Positions 1 through 14,518 of a DNA stretch of 64,000 bases are shown in pieces. The stretch comes from Amycolatopsis arida (lineage in GTDB: Bacteria > Actinomycetota > Actinomycetes > Mycobacteriales > Pseudonocardiaceae), in assembly GCF_900115565.1 (NCBI RefSeq), contig NZ_FOWW01000006.1, positions 1 to 64,000 on the forward strand, given 5' to 3'. The notes beneath the pieces were generated by a model, which did no database searches, was not told the DNA's origin, and saw only the letters and a list, made by a program, of their open reading frames with translations. The translations under genes were made by a program, and so were the position numbers. How positions within the stretch are numbered: the stretch's first letter is position 1; the number at the start of each line of letters is the position of its first letter.

Positions 1-126
1 CCACCGGCAGCCAACACGACGACACCACCGGCCAACACGGCGACGCCACCGGCCAACACACCGCCACCGGCAGCCAACACGACGACACCACCGGCGAACA
101 CGGCGACGCGGCCAGCGAACACGGCG
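1..126. repeat. Tandem 63-bp-period repeat
   Basis: A 31-base block starting at position 1 recurs exactly from position 64, a 63-bp (21-codon) period, with shorter ccggc(c/g)aacacggcgac sub-repeats between. The period is a multiple of three, so the repeat keeps a reading frame and probably encodes protein repeats. Confidence 0.7.
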
Positions 127-170
127 GCGCAGCCTGCGGGCGGCTGGGCAACACGGTGCCTGACCGGTGA
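3..170 (+). CDS. C-terminal end of an unrecognised repeat protein (partial)
   Basis: An open frame enters from the left edge and stops at TGA 168-170, giving 55 visible residues. It is very hydrophilic and repetitive, with units such as TGSQHDDTTGQHGD followed by a near copy TGSQHDDTTGEHGD 21 codons later. Third codon positions are strongly GC-biased in this frame, which favours it over the other two + frames. The gene converges on the carboxylase gene with a 22-bp gap. I do not recognise the family. The complementary strand also reads as an Ala/Gly/Val-rich frame, so the coding strand is not certain. Confidence 0.4.
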   Translation, partial: TGSQHDDTTGQHGDATGQHTATGSQHDDTTGEHGDAASEHGGAACGRLGNTVPDR

Positions 171-192
171 GTATGCCGGGTCGGGCGCCGGG

Positions 193-5736
<5,544 letters not shown>

Positions 5737-6021
5737 GCCTCACAAGTCCGACGAACGCACGACAAACCGGCACGGCTCCCAGGTGCTCGGAATCAGCACG
5801 CTCGTCGCCGGCCGGGAGATGCGGGGCGACACGGAACTCCCCAGGTCACGGTCGTCGCCCACACCGCAACACTGTCGGTTACCGGTGGGTCGGGGAACTG
5901 TCGCCGGTCACCACGTGTCGTGGCCGCGTTTGTGGGATGTCGCCAAACCAGGCCCGTCACCTCGGGCGACGGCGCCGGCGGTGTGGCCGGGACGATACCC
6001 CGACCGCGGGTGGGGTGCGTC

Positions 6022-6190
6022 TCACGAGCCATGCCGGTCCCCGGTGACCGGCAGCGCCGCCAGGCCGCGGACCAGGGTGCCGGTGCGCCAGGTCAACCGG
6101 CTCTCGGGCACGGCGAGACGCAGCCCGGGGAACCGGTCGAGCAGCGCGTCGAGCGCCACCTGGAGCTCGACGGCGGCGAGCCGCGCGCCG
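6022..6190 (-). pseudogene. Cytochrome P450 C-terminal relic
   Basis: The minus frame ending at TGA 6024-6022 reads LAAVELQVALDALLDRFPGL, then RLAVPESRLTWRTGTLVRGL and AALPVTG, which is the canonical C-terminus of actinobacterial P450s after the haem loop. Upstream, where a haem-binding FGxGxHxCLG should sit, the frame gives only unrelated Arg/Ala-rich residues, and there is no start codon or N-terminal body. It is therefore a gene remnant of about 55 codons. I see nothing else convincing between it and the carboxylase start (5737-6021). Confidence 0.75.
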
Positions 6191-6280
6191 GCAGCTCGGC
6201 CATGGAGCCGAGCAGCGACTCGACCGGGTGGGTTCCCCGGCGCGCGAGGTCGAAGCGGTCGGAGCGGGGCCGGAGCGGGA

Positions 6281-7366
6281 TCAGAACCGAACGGGAGCGG
6301 CGGTGAGCGGCAGCGGCCGGTCGGCCCGGATCGCGGCCGCGGCCTCGGCGAGTCCGGCGATGTCCAGCAGCACGGAGGACTGGCCGTCGGCGGAGCGGCC
6401 GAACCCGGCGACCGGCGCGGTGTGGAAGCGGATGTTCTCCTCCGGCACGCCCAGCACCTCCACCAGCAGCGTGCTCAGCCGGTCGACGGACAGGCCGGCG
6501 TCGACCGTGAGGTTGCCGGCGACGATCCGCACCACCTCGCGCAGCCGGGCCGGGTCGGTCGTCAGCCGGGCGTCGGCCAGCGTCGACCCGATCGCGCCGA
6601 GCAGCATCTGCTGCCGGACGATCCGGTCGAGGTCGCCCTCCGGGAGGCCGTAGCGCTGGCGCAGGAACACCAGCGCCCGCTCGCCGGCGAGCGGGATCGG
6701 CCCGGCGGCGAAGTGCTCGCCGGTCAGCGGATCCGTGCTGGCCCGGTCGTTGTCGACGGTCACCCCGCCGAGCGCCGTGGTCAGGTTCCGCACGCCGGTG
6801 AAGTCGATGGCCATGGCGTGGTCGACCCGGACGCCGGTGACCGACTCGACGGTCCGCACCGCCAGCGGGACGCCGCCGAAGGCCAGCGAGGCGTTGATCT
6901 TGGCGGTGCCCCGACCGGGGATGTCCACCCAGGAGTCGCGGGGCAGCGAGAGCACGTCCACCCGGTCGCGGGCCGCACTGAGGTGCACGAGCATGATCGC
7001 GTCGGCGCGCTCACCGGTGACGTCCTCCCTGCCGGCGTCCTCGCCGACCCTGCGGTCGGAACCGAGCAGCAGCAGGGTGACCGGCGTCGAGCCGTCCGCG
7101 GCCGGCGACGCCGGCGCGGGCCGGTCCGGCAACCCGGCGAACGCGTCGTCGGGCAGGGTGTGCAGGCCGCCGGCGGCGGTCTCCCGCAGGTGCCACAGGT
7201 AGCCCACGCCGGCCAGTACGGCCACGGCGAGCACGGCCACCCCGGTCCGCGCGGCCAGCGTGCCCCACCGCCGGCACGCGACCACCGCCGACTCGGCGGC
7301 GGGAAACCGTGCGGCGGGAGGCTGCGCGGCCGGAGACCCGCCGTCCGACTGTGGAGCGTCCGCCAT
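6281..7366 (-). CDS. LytR-CpsA-Psr (LCP) family cell-wall glycopolymer ligase
   Basis: LCP enzymes transfer undecaprenyl-linked glycopolymers onto peptidoglycan (arabinogalactan or wall teichoic acid in relatives). The 361-residue protein has a short cytoplasmic N-terminus, one membrane helix at about residues 43-61, and an extracytoplasmic LCP domain. Recognisable blocks are LLLLGSDRR, RADAIMLVHL, LSLPRDSWVDIP, KINASLAFGG, FLRQRYGLPEGDLDRIVRQQ. The aspartate and arginines in these blocks are those that bind pyrophosphate and lipid in the family. A 15-bp tandem repeat lies about 100 bp upstream of the start and may affect its expression. It stands alone, with the P450 relic behind it. Confidence 0.92.
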   Translation of the reverse strand: MADAPQSDGGSPAAQPPAARFPAAESAVVACRRWGTLAARTGVAVLAVAVLAGVGYLWHLRETAAGGLHTLPDDAFAGLPDRPAPASPAADGSTPVTLLLLGSDRRVGEDAGREDVTGERADAIMLVHLSAARDRVDVLSLPRDSWVDIPGRGTAKINASLAFGGVPLAVRTVESVTGVRVDHAMAIDFTGVRNLTTALGGVTVDNDRASTDPLTGEHFAAGPIPLAGERALVFLRQRYGLPEGDLDRIVRQQMLLGAIGSTLADARLTTDPARLREVVRIVAGNLTVDAGLSVDRLSTLLVEVLGVPEENIRFHTAPVAGFGRSADGQSSVLLDIAGLAEAAAAIRADRPLPLTAAPVRF

Positions 7367-7469
7367 CGTCGGCCACCTCGTCCTCGTGGTCGGCGGGGCC
7401 GTCCCGCTCCCGCCGGGCGGCGCGACACGCCACCAGCTGGTTCATCCGCCACCGCCGGCCCGGTATTAC

Positions 7470-7539
7470 ACAGTGTCGGACTACCCAGTGCCGGACTACC
7501 CAGTGCCGGACTACCCAGTGCCGGATTACCCAGTGCCGG
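7470..7539. repeat. 15-bp tandem repeat upstream of the LCP gene
   Basis: About 4.7 units of ccagtgccggactac run without a break from 7470 to 7539, with single-base variants (cagtgtcggactac at the 5' end, ccggattac near the 3' end). The variant end contains the small palindrome acacagtgt. The array sits between the GH20 stop (7566) and the LCP start (7366), so it is in the LCP upstream region. Confidence 0.85.
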
Positions 7540-7565
7540 CAGCGGCCCGATCCCGGCCGCCGCGC

Positions 7566-9395
7566 TCAGCAGAACCCCTCGTCGCGCCAGACGCCCCACT
7601 CACCGGTGGTCCCGGGCTCCTCGCCGCGGGTCCACCACTTCGCCGTCCAGTGGTGCCCGCCGTGCGCGACCCGGTCACCGCCGACGTACACGGCCGCCCC
7701 GTCCCAGGCCGGTGCGGTGCACCGGCCGGGCTCGCCGGTCCCGGTCCGCCACGGCACCTGCGGCGAGCGGTAGAACTCCAGCCCGAGCCGCTGCCAGCGC
7801 GGCGCCTGCGCGCCGAGCCGCTCCCGGAACGACGTCCAGTCGTGCGTGGACCACGGCGACCAGCCCAGCTCCGCGATCACCACCAGCCGAGGGAACGCCA
7901 GGTAGTCGAGGTGCGCCGGAGTCTCCACCGTCTCGGTCCACAGTGGAGCCTCCACACCGCGCACGGCCGACTCCGGAACGCCGCTGACGTGGCTGCCCGG
8001 GTTCCACTCGTAGGAGTCCCTGACCTCGATGTAGCCGGCCCAGCTCAGCCCGATCGGGGTGCTCGGGTTGTACTTCATGTCCAGGTAGGCCTTGTTCGCC
8101 GGGGACATCAGCACCTGGTGGCCGCGCCGCGCCGCGTCCGCCACCTCCGAGTTCGAGGTCGTGGTGCCCCAGTACTGCGGCACGGCCGCGGTGTCCGTGG
8201 TGGTCCTGACGAACTCGTGCCACCCCATCGGCCGCTTGCCGTGCTTCTCCACGATCGGCAGCACCCGGTCCATGAACGTCTGGTAGTCGGCGGGCGAGGT
8301 GACCTGTGCCTCGTCCCCGCCGATGTGGAGGTACGGCCCCGGGGTGAGCTCGGCCAGCTCGCGCAGCACGTCGTCGACGAACCGGTAGGTGATCTCCTTG
8401 CCGACGCACAGCGAGCTGTAGCCCACCGCGATGTCGGTGCGCAGCGGCGGCGCCTCGCCCGAGCAGTTCAGCTCGGCGTAGGAGGCCAGCGCGGCGTTGG
8501 TGTGGCCGGGCATGTCGACCTCGGGGATGACGGTGATGTGCCGCGCCGCGGCGTAGGCCACGATCTCCCGGTACTGGTCCTTCGTGTAGTAGCCGCCGGG
8601 CCCGCCGCCGACCTGCGTGCTGCCGCCGTAGGTGGCCAGCCGCGGCCAGCTGTCGATCATCAGCCGCCAGCCCTGGTCGTCGGTGAGGTGCAGGTGCAGG
8701 TAGTTGACCTTGTAGCGGGCGAGCTGGTCGACGTACCGCTTGACCGTGGCCACCGGGTGGAAGTGCCGGGCCACGTCGAGCATGGCACCGCGATGGGCGA
8801 ACCGCGGGTGGTCCACGATGCGCGCACCGGGCAGCTCCCACGGGCCCGGCTGCGCGGTCGCGCTCTCGACCTTCGGCGGCAGGAGCTGGCGCAGGGTCTG
8901 CACGCCGGCGAACAGGCCGGCCGGCTGGCGGGCGCGCAGCACGACGGTGTCGGCCGTGACGTCGAGCTGGTAGCCCTGGTCGCCCACCCGGGAGTCGGCG
9001 CCGGACAGCAGCAGGGTGATCCCTGCCCGCGGCGGTGTCGCCGGGGCGTCGGCGATCGGCAGGGCGAACCCGGTCGGCGGACGCAGCATCTCGGCCAGCC
9101 GGTCGGCGACGCCGCGCGCGGCCGGTGAGCCGGGCTGGACGTGGATCGTGGTGTCGGCGGTCAGCACGTGGGTGACCCCGGCCGTGGGCTGGACCGACAC
9201 CGGGGCCGGCACGAGGTCGGCCAGCGCCTGCGCCGTCGAGGTGGAGGCGACCGGGGCGGGTGCCGCCCATGTCGGAGACGTCCCCGCCGCCGCGGTGCCG
9301 CCGGCCAGCAGGCCGGCCGTGGCGGTCAGCGCGACGAGCGCCCGCCTCGGACAGGCCCATCCACGCCGCGCCGTTCGTCCTGCCCGTCCCGTCAC
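7566..9395 (-). CDS. Secreted beta-N-acetylhexosaminidase, GH20, with chitin-binding tail
   Basis: Releases terminal GlcNAc/GalNAc from chito-oligosaccharides or glycans outside the cell. The 609-residue protein starts with a signal peptide (basic MTGRAGRTARRG, then a hydrophobic stretch ending near AAAGTSPTWA). A GH20b-type domain precedes the catalytic barrel, which shows LHLHLTDDQGWRL and the paired catalytic Asp-Glu in HIGGDEA. Substrate-assisted catalysis by the acetamido group is the rule for this family. The last 50 or so residues (PAWDGAAVYVGGDRVAHGG, HWTAKWWTRGEEPG) are a type-3 chitin-binding module. A DasR-like operator about 65 bp upstream points to GlcNAc-responsive control. The start at 9395 gives a complete signal peptide. 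Confidence 0.95.
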   Translation of the reverse strand: MTGRAGRTARRGWACPRRALVALTATAGLLAGGTAAAGTSPTWAAPAPVASTSTAQALADLVPAPVSVQPTAGVTHVLTADTTIHVQPGSPAARGVADRLAEMLRPPTGFALPIADAPATPPRAGITLLLSGADSRVGDQGYQLDVTADTVVLRARQPAGLFAGVQTLRQLLPPKVESATAQPGPWELPGARIVDHPRFAHRGAMLDVARHFHPVATVKRYVDQLARYKVNYLHLHLTDDQGWRLMIDSWPRLATYGGSTQVGGGPGGYYTKDQYREIVAYAAARHITVIPEVDMPGHTNAALASYAELNCSGEAPPLRTDIAVGYSSLCVGKEITYRFVDDVLRELAELTPGPYLHIGGDEAQVTSPADYQTFMDRVLPIVEKHGKRPMGWHEFVRTTTDTAAVPQYWGTTTSNSEVADAARRGHQVLMSPANKAYLDMKYNPSTPIGLSWAGYIEVRDSYEWNPGSHVSGVPESAVRGVEAPLWTETVETPAHLDYLAFPRLVVIAELGWSPWSTHDWTSFRERLGAQAPRWQRLGLEFYRSPQVPWRTGTGEPGRCTAPAWDGAAVYVGGDRVAHGGHHWTAKWWTRGEEPGTTGEWGVWRDEGFC

Positions 9396-9460
9396 CGCCG
9401 CCTCCTCGCGCTCGGGTGGCCCGGATCACGCCACGGCGCGATGCTGCCACCCGGAAGCGA

Positions 9461-9476
9461 GAAGGTCTAGACCAAT
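9461..9476. promoter_or_regulatory. DasR-responsive element (dre-like operator)
   Basis: The site gaaggtctagaccaat contains the perfect palindrome ggtctagacc and matches the core of the known DasR consensus ACTGGTCTAGACCACT. It lies about 65 bp upstream of the GH20 hexosaminidase start, in the right place to repress that gene until GlcN6P or GlcNAc6P accumulates. Confidence 0.7.
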
Positions 9477-9570
9477 GCGTCGAACCGAGATCGGACTCCG
9501 GCCTTCCGGTGGTGCCGGTTCCGCCGGCCGCGACCACCTGGTGCGCCGGCCGGCCCGCGACGGTCGTCGG

Positions 9571-12225
9571 TCAGCAGCTCACCCGGGCATCGGCCCAGTC
9601 GCCGAGGTCGTCGGGCACGAAGTCGCCGCCGTCGGCGAGCACCAGCCGCAGCGTCTCGGCTCCCCGCAGCGGCACGTCCACCGGCACCGGCGGCGCGCCC
9701 GGCACGCGCGGACCGCTGTCGTGGCGCAGCCGGCCGTCGGTCCACACCTGGAACACCACGCTCCCCCGTGGCCCGGCGACGTCGTCGAGGCCGACGACCG
9801 CGCGGAACCGGTCGCACCGGCCGCCGAGGTGGTAGACCTGCTCGGAGTGCGCGTGCCCGCCGAGGCCCTTCGCGTACACCCGGCCGCCGAGGGTGATCGG
9901 GCCACCGTCACCCGGCTCGGGTCCGCCGTTGCTCCGGTCCCGCTCCACCGGGCCGACCCAGTTGAACGACCGCAGCGGCGTGCCGTCGCTGAGGTAGCCA
10001 CTCGCCGGGGGCGGCTCCGCCGGCGTGACGTGCACGGGCTCGACCGCGGTGCGCCGGACCTCGCTCGGGCCGGCGCGGTAGCCGAGCTCGGCGCGCAGCT
10101 CGTGCGCGCTGCCCAGCTCGGCGTCGGCCGGCACGGCGACGATCCACCGCCCGGTGACCGTGCCACCCGGCGGGACGGTGGCCGGCACGGGCGCGACCGG
10201 CCGCACCTCCCACCCGGGTGGCACGGTCAGGTCCACGGCCACCCGCTCCAGCGGCCGGCCGGCGGCACCGTCCACCGTGGTGACATCCACGGTGTCGTTC
10301 TCGACGGCGACCTCGACGGTGGCGGTGCTCCCGGGGTCGAGGAACCCGCGCTCGGGTCGCACGGTCAGCCGGGACAGCAGCGTGTCGTCGAGGCAGCCGC
10401 CCCGCTCGGCCGGGCACAGCAGCACCACGGCGCCGCCGTGCTCGGCGGCCGGCACGGTGAGCCGGGTGCCGGCCTCGACCGTCCTGCGCTCCACCTCGAG
10501 GTCGTCGAGGCCAGTACCGGGAGTGTCGCGGACGATGTCGGCGACGTAGCGCCGGCCCGGTTCGAGGAAGTCGAGCGGGATCCGCAGGTCGGCGGGTTGT
10601 CCGGCGCGGATCGCGCCGACGAACCAGTCCCGGCCGGCACGGCGGGCGACGGTGGCCGACTCGCCGGGCATGCCGTCGACGAGGCGGGTCTCGTCCCAGG
10701 CGGTGGGCAGCCGGCGTAGCACCGCCTCGACGACGCCCCTGCTGTCGTAGCTCTCGACGCCGTCGGCCGGGTGCTGCCAGCCCGACTCGTAGACCACGGC
10801 GAGCGCGAGCTCGTGCCCGGCGCTGGTCTCCCGCTGTGCCGAGAAGGTGACCGGGGTGTAGTCCATGGGGCCCACGACGTTGCGGGTGAACGGCAACATC
10901 ACGTTGTGCCGCGGGGTGAGGTAGCCGAAGTGGTAGTCCTCGGCGCCGCGGACCCCCTCCATGGTCAGCACGTGCGGCCAGGTGCGCTCGACGCCGCGCG
11001 GGACGGTGGAGCCGTGGAAGTTCACCGCGAGCCGGTGCTCGGCGGTGGCCGCCAGGACGTCGTCGTACCAGCGCATCCGGTCCTGGCTGTCGGAGTCCAT
11101 GAAGTCGATCTTCACGCCGGCCACGCCCCAGGACTTCCACCGGGCGAGCAGGGTGTCCCGCTCGGCCGGGGTGTCGAGGTCGGTCCACCGCGCCCACAGC
11201 AGCACCCCCACGCCCCGGCGCGCGGCGTAGTCGACGAAACCGGGCATCCACTCCGGACTCCAGCCCTCGTCGACCAGCACGTACTCCCAGCCCTCCTCGG
11301 CGGCGTGGTCGACGTAGTCCCGCTGCCGCCGCTCGTCGCGCGGGCTGCTCCCCTCCGACCACCACGACCACGCCACCCTGCCGGGCCGCACCCAGTCCGG
11401 GATCGGGAAGCGCGCGTCCTGGGCGAGGTCGGTGACCAGGTCGGTGCGCACGATGTCGGCCAGCCCGCCGACCACGGCCACCCGCCACGGCGTGGCCAGC
11501 GGCAGCGCCGAGCGCACCCCGCCGTCCGGGAACGCCACCCGGAAGTGCCCGGCCGCACCGGTGGGTCGCAGGTGCGCGGCGGCATATCGCCCATCCACAT
11601 CGGACTCACTGACCAGCGCCCATGCTCCTCCCGGCACCCGGAACAGCGCGGGGAACTGGTACGGCACGTCCTCGACGGCCCGCACGTCGAGTCGGTCGTA
11701 GAGGTTCTCGTAGTTGGCCCGGTGCTCGGCCGCCCACATCGTCGTCGCCGCCGGGAACCGGAACGAGCTGGCCTCCGCCAGCACCCGCACCGGGCCGGCA
11801 CCGGGTAGCCGGTAGCGGTAGCCGACGCCGTCGTCGAACACGCGCACCTCAACCTCGAGGCGCTGCCCGCTCGGGTGACGGAAGGCGATGCTCAGCTCCC
11901 GCGCGGTGTCCCGGTGCCGCCGGCGCTTGCCCACCGCCGTCTCGTACCGCTCGTGCACCCAGGCCAGGCGCGCCCCTTCCGGGCGCAGGTCGCGGGTGAG
12001 GTCGGCCCGCTCGGTGCGCACCCCCAGGTCGGCCGACAGCACCTCACCGTGCCGGGTCCGCACGGCCAGCCGCAGCGTGCCGGCGCGGGCGTCCCGGTGC
12101 ACCTCGGCGGCCAGCGTCCCGGACACCGAGCGGACTGCCCATCCTCCGGTGCCGGCCCACACCGGAGGCGGCGCCAGCCCGACCACGAGGACCACCCCGA
12201 GGAATGCCACGCTCCACGACCGCAT
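9571..12225 (-). CDS. Secreted GH97 alpha-glycosidase with NEW3 and NPCBM domains
   Basis: An 884-residue exported glycoside hydrolase, probably an alpha-galactosidase or alpha-glucosidase. A signal peptide (SVAFLGVVLVVGLAPPPVWA) is followed by the GH97 N-terminal sandwich and a catalytic barrel with WSWWSEG, VLVDEGWSPEWMPG, GVKIDFMDSDSQDRM and LTMEGVRGAE. An aspartate in the KIDFMDSD block is the expected nucleophile of the retaining GH97 branch. Behind the GH97 C-domain come an alpha-galactosidase-associated NEW3 domain (PERGFLDPGSTATVEVAVEN) and an NPCBM sugar-binding domain (KGLGGHAHSEQVYHLGG). It is tandem with the GH20 gene, 175 bp apart. The substrate anomer and sugar remain inferred. 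Confidence 0.92.
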   Translation of the reverse strand: MRSWSVAFLGVVLVVGLAPPPVWAGTGGWAVRSVSGTLAAEVHRDARAGTLRLAVRTRHGEVLSADLGVRTERADLTRDLRPEGARLAWVHERYETAVGKRRRHRDTARELSIAFRHPSGQRLEVEVRVFDDGVGYRYRLPGAGPVRVLAEASSFRFPAATTMWAAEHRANYENLYDRLDVRAVEDVPYQFPALFRVPGGAWALVSESDVDGRYAAAHLRPTGAAGHFRVAFPDGGVRSALPLATPWRVAVVGGLADIVRTDLVTDLAQDARFPIPDWVRPGRVAWSWWSEGSSPRDERRQRDYVDHAAEEGWEYVLVDEGWSPEWMPGFVDYAARRGVGVLLWARWTDLDTPAERDTLLARWKSWGVAGVKIDFMDSDSQDRMRWYDDVLAATAEHRLAVNFHGSTVPRGVERTWPHVLTMEGVRGAEDYHFGYLTPRHNVMLPFTRNVVGPMDYTPVTFSAQRETSAGHELALAVVYESGWQHPADGVESYDSRGVVEAVLRRLPTAWDETRLVDGMPGESATVARRAGRDWFVGAIRAGQPADLRIPLDFLEPGRRYVADIVRDTPGTGLDDLEVERRTVEAGTRLTVPAAEHGGAVVLLCPAERGGCLDDTLLSRLTVRPERGFLDPGSTATVEVAVENDTVDVTTVDGAAGRPLERVAVDLTVPPGWEVRPVAPVPATVPPGGTVTGRWIVAVPADAELGSAHELRAELGYRAGPSEVRRTAVEPVHVTPAEPPPASGYLSDGTPLRSFNWVGPVERDRSNGGPEPGDGGPITLGGRVYAKGLGGHAHSEQVYHLGGRCDRFRAVVGLDDVAGPRGSVVFQVWTDGRLRHDSGPRVPGAPPVPVDVPLRGAETLRLVLADGGDFVPDDLGDWADARVSC

Positions 12226-12279
12226 GCCCTGGCCTCCCTGCCGTGGCTCGCCACCGGGTCACCCCGATGGCCCAGACCC

Positions 12280-12303
12280 GGGAAGTTTCCCACCTGTGGG
12301 GAA
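12280..12303. promoter_or_regulatory. Interleaved inverted repeats upstream of the GH97 gene
   Basis: The sequence reads gggaa-gt-ttccc-acctgtg-ggga, so the central ttccc can pair with either flanking arm. It lies 55-80 bp upstream of the GH97 start and is a candidate operator. No regulator is identified. Confidence 0.3.
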
Positions 12304-12325
12304 GTCGTGGCCAGAGCTCACCGGG

Positions 12326-12568
12326 TCACTGGAGGTAGGATCCGACCTCGTCGGTGGGGCGTGCCTTCGCCTGGTCGGGATCCTCGCCGAACTCGGCGCG
12401 GGCCCGCCGCTGCCGGAGCAGGTCCCAGCACTGGTCGAGCCGCCGCTCCAGATCGCGCAGCCGCTCCCGCCCCTCGGCGTCGAGCCCCTCGCCGGTGGCC
12501 CTGGCGCGCAGCTCCCGCTCCTCGGCGACCAGCCGGTCGATCGTCGCCATGAAGTCCTCGTCGGCCAT
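12326..12568 (-). CDS. DUF2630 family small helical protein
   Basis: An 80-residue charged protein starting MADEDFMATIDRLVAEERE and containing LRDLERRLDQCWDLLRQRRA, which is the pattern of the actinobacterial DUF2630 family; function unknown. It is predicted to be two or three amphipathic helices, without membrane segments or cysteine motifs apart from one Cys. The ATG at 12568 has a good ribosome site (GGGGAGGA, 4 nt before it). A much longer open frame runs upstream through it antisense to recQ, but the family match and the ribosome site fix the short form. Confidence 0.85.
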   Translation of the reverse strand: MADEDFMATIDRLVAEERELRARATGEGLDAEGRERLRDLERRLDQCWDLLRQRRARAEFGEDPDQAKARPTDEVGSYLQ

Positions 12569-12637
12569 CGGTCCTCCCCATCGGCATCGCGGTAGGCGTC
12601 TCCCGCCAGTGTCCCCGCCCGTTCGTAGAATCGCCGG

Positions 12638-14485
12638 ATGGCCGCACCCGACACGGCGACGACCGGGACCACCGACGACAGCGAGGCGCTGCGCGTGCTG
12701 CGGCGCGTGTTCGGCTACGACGCCTTCCGCGGGCAGCAGGAGGCGGTCGTCGAGCACGTGGTCGGCGGCGGGGACGCGCTGGTGCTCATGCCCACCGGCG
12801 GCGGCAAGTCGCTGTGCTACCAGGTGCCGGCGCTGGCCCGGCCGGGCACCGGGGTGGTGATCTCCCCGCTCATCGCGCTCATGCAGGACCAGGTGGACGC
12901 GCTGCGCGACCTGGGCGTGCGGGCCGGCTTCCTCAACTCGACGCAGGACGTCGAGCAGCGCCGCGCGGTGGAGAAGTCCCTGCTCGACGGCGAGCTGGAC
13001 CTGCTCTACCTGGCGCCGGAGCGGCTGCGGGCCGAGTCGACGCCGCGGCTGCTGGACCGGGCCAAGCTCGCGCTGTTCGCCATTGACGAGGCGCACTGCG
13101 TGTCCCAGTGGGGCCACGACTTCCGGCCGGACTACCTCGAGCTGTCCGCGCTGCGGGAACGCTGGCCGGACGTGCCCAGGATCGCGTTGACCGCCACGGC
13201 GACCGAGGCGACCCGCGCGGAGATCGCCACCCGGTTGGGCCTCACCGGCGCGCGGCACTTCGTGGCCAGCTTCGACCGGCCGAACATCCAGTACCGGATC
13301 GTGCCGAAGAGCGAGCCCAAGCGGCAGCTGCTGGAGCTGCTGCGCACCGAGCACGTCGGCGACGCCGGGATCGTGTACTGCCTGTCCAGGGCGTCGGTGG
13401 AGAAGCACGCGGCGTGGCTGGTGGAGAACGGGATCACCGCGCTGCCCTACCACGCCGGGCTGGACGCCCGCACCCGCGCGACCAACCAGGCGCGGTTCCT
13501 GCGCGAGGACGGGCTGGTCATGGTCGCGACCATCGCGTTCGGCATGGGCATCGACAAGCCCGACGTGCGGTTCGTGGCGCACCTGGACCTGCCGAAGTCG
13601 GTGGAGGGCTACTACCAGGAGACGGGGCGGGCCGGCCGGGACGGGCTGCCGTCGACGGCGTGGCTGGCGTACGGGCTGCAGGACGTGGTGCAGCAGCGCA
13701 AGCTGATCGAGACCTCCGAGGGCGACGACGCGCACCGCCGGCAGCTCGGCCGGCACCTGGACGCCATGCTCGCGCTCTGCGAGACGGTCGAGTGCCGCCG
13801 GGTCCAGCTGCTGGCCTACTTCGGGGAGCGGGCCGAGCCGTGCGGCAACTGCGACACGTGCCTGACCCCACCGGAGTCGTGGGACGGCACGGTGGCCGCG
13901 CAGAAGCTGCTGTCCACGGTCGTGCGGCTGAAGCGGGAGCGGGGGCAGAAGTTCGGGGCCGGGCAGATCATCGACATCCTGCTCGGCCGGCGCACCGCGA
14001 AGGTCACCCAGCACGGCCACGACACACTGTCGGTGTTCGGGGTGGGCGCGGAGCTGGACGAGGGCGAGTGGCGCGGCGTGGTGCGCCAGCTGCTGGCGCG
14101 GGGGCTGCTCGCCGTGGAGGGCGACTACGGCACGGTGGTGCTCACCGACGCCAGCGCCGAGGTGCTGTTCCAGGGGCGGACGGTGCGGCTGCGGCGGGAG
14201 CCGAAGCGCCCCGCGCGGACCGCGGCGGCGCCCAAGGCCCGGCGGGCGGCCGTGGAGCTGCCCGCGGCGGCGGTGCCGGTGTTCGAACGGCTACGGGCGT
14301 GGCGGGCCGCCACCGCCAGGGAGCAGGGCGTGCCGGCCTACGTCATCTTCCACGACGCCACGTTGCGACAGATCGCGCTGGACGCGCCCGGCACGCTCGC
14401 CGAGCTCGGCGCGGTGAACGGCGTCGGGGAGAGCAAACTCGCCAAGTACGGGGAGCAGATCCTGCGCACCCTCGCCGAGGACTGA
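12638..14485 (+). CDS. recQ: ATP-dependent DNA helicase RecQ
   Basis: A 3'-5' superfamily-2 helicase acting in recombination and replication-fork repair. In 615 residues it shows [12 protein letters not shown], the Walker [13 protein letters not shown] near residue 50, the DEAH box [18 protein letters not shown], motif [17 protein letters not shown] and [10 protein letters not shown], the RecQ zinc site ([12 protein letters not shown] with CGNCDTC), a winged-helix RQC domain, and a C-terminal HRDC domain ([26 protein letters not shown]). Everything expected of a full-length bacterial RecQ is present. It is divergent from the DUF2630 gene, 69 bp away. Confidence 0.97.
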   Translation: MAAPDTATTGTTDDSEALRVLRRVFGYDAFRGQQEAVVEHVVGGGDALVLMPTGGGKSLCYQVPALARPGTGVVISPLIALMQDQVDALRDLGVRAGFLNSTQDVEQRRAVEKSLLDGELDLLYLAPERLRAESTPRLLDRAKLALFAIDEAHCVSQWGHDFRPDYLELSALRERWPDVPRIALTATATEATRAEIATRLGLTGARHFVASFDRPNIQYRIVPKSEPKRQLLELLRTEHVGDAGIVYCLSRASVEKHAAWLVENGITALPYHAGLDARTRATNQARFLREDGLVMVATIAFGMGIDKPDVRFVAHLDLPKSVEGYYQETGRAGRDGLPSTAWLAYGLQDVVQQRKLIETSEGDDAHRRQLGRHLDAMLALCETVECRRVQLLAYFGERAEPCGNCDTCLTPPESWDGTVAAQKLLSTVVRLKRERGQKFGAGQIIDILLGRRTAKVTQHGHDTLSVFGVGAELDEGEWRGVVRQLLARGLLAVEGDYGTVVLTDASAEVLFQGRTVRLRREPKRPARTAAAPKARRAAVELPAAAVPVFERLRAWRAATAREQGVPAYVIFHDATLRQIALDAPGTLAELGAVNGVGESKLAKYGEQILRTLAED

Positions 14486-14518
14486 GCGGCCCCCGGTCGG
14501 CGGACCTCGGACTCGTGG

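Noticed and set aside
5793-6032. A 79-codon minus-strand frame
   Set aside because: Overlaps the P450 relic in another frame, has no ribosome site and no recognisable features.
12326-14020. A 564-codon minus-strand frame over recQ
   Set aside because: Only its last 80 codons (DUF2630) are real; the rest is antisense to recQ.
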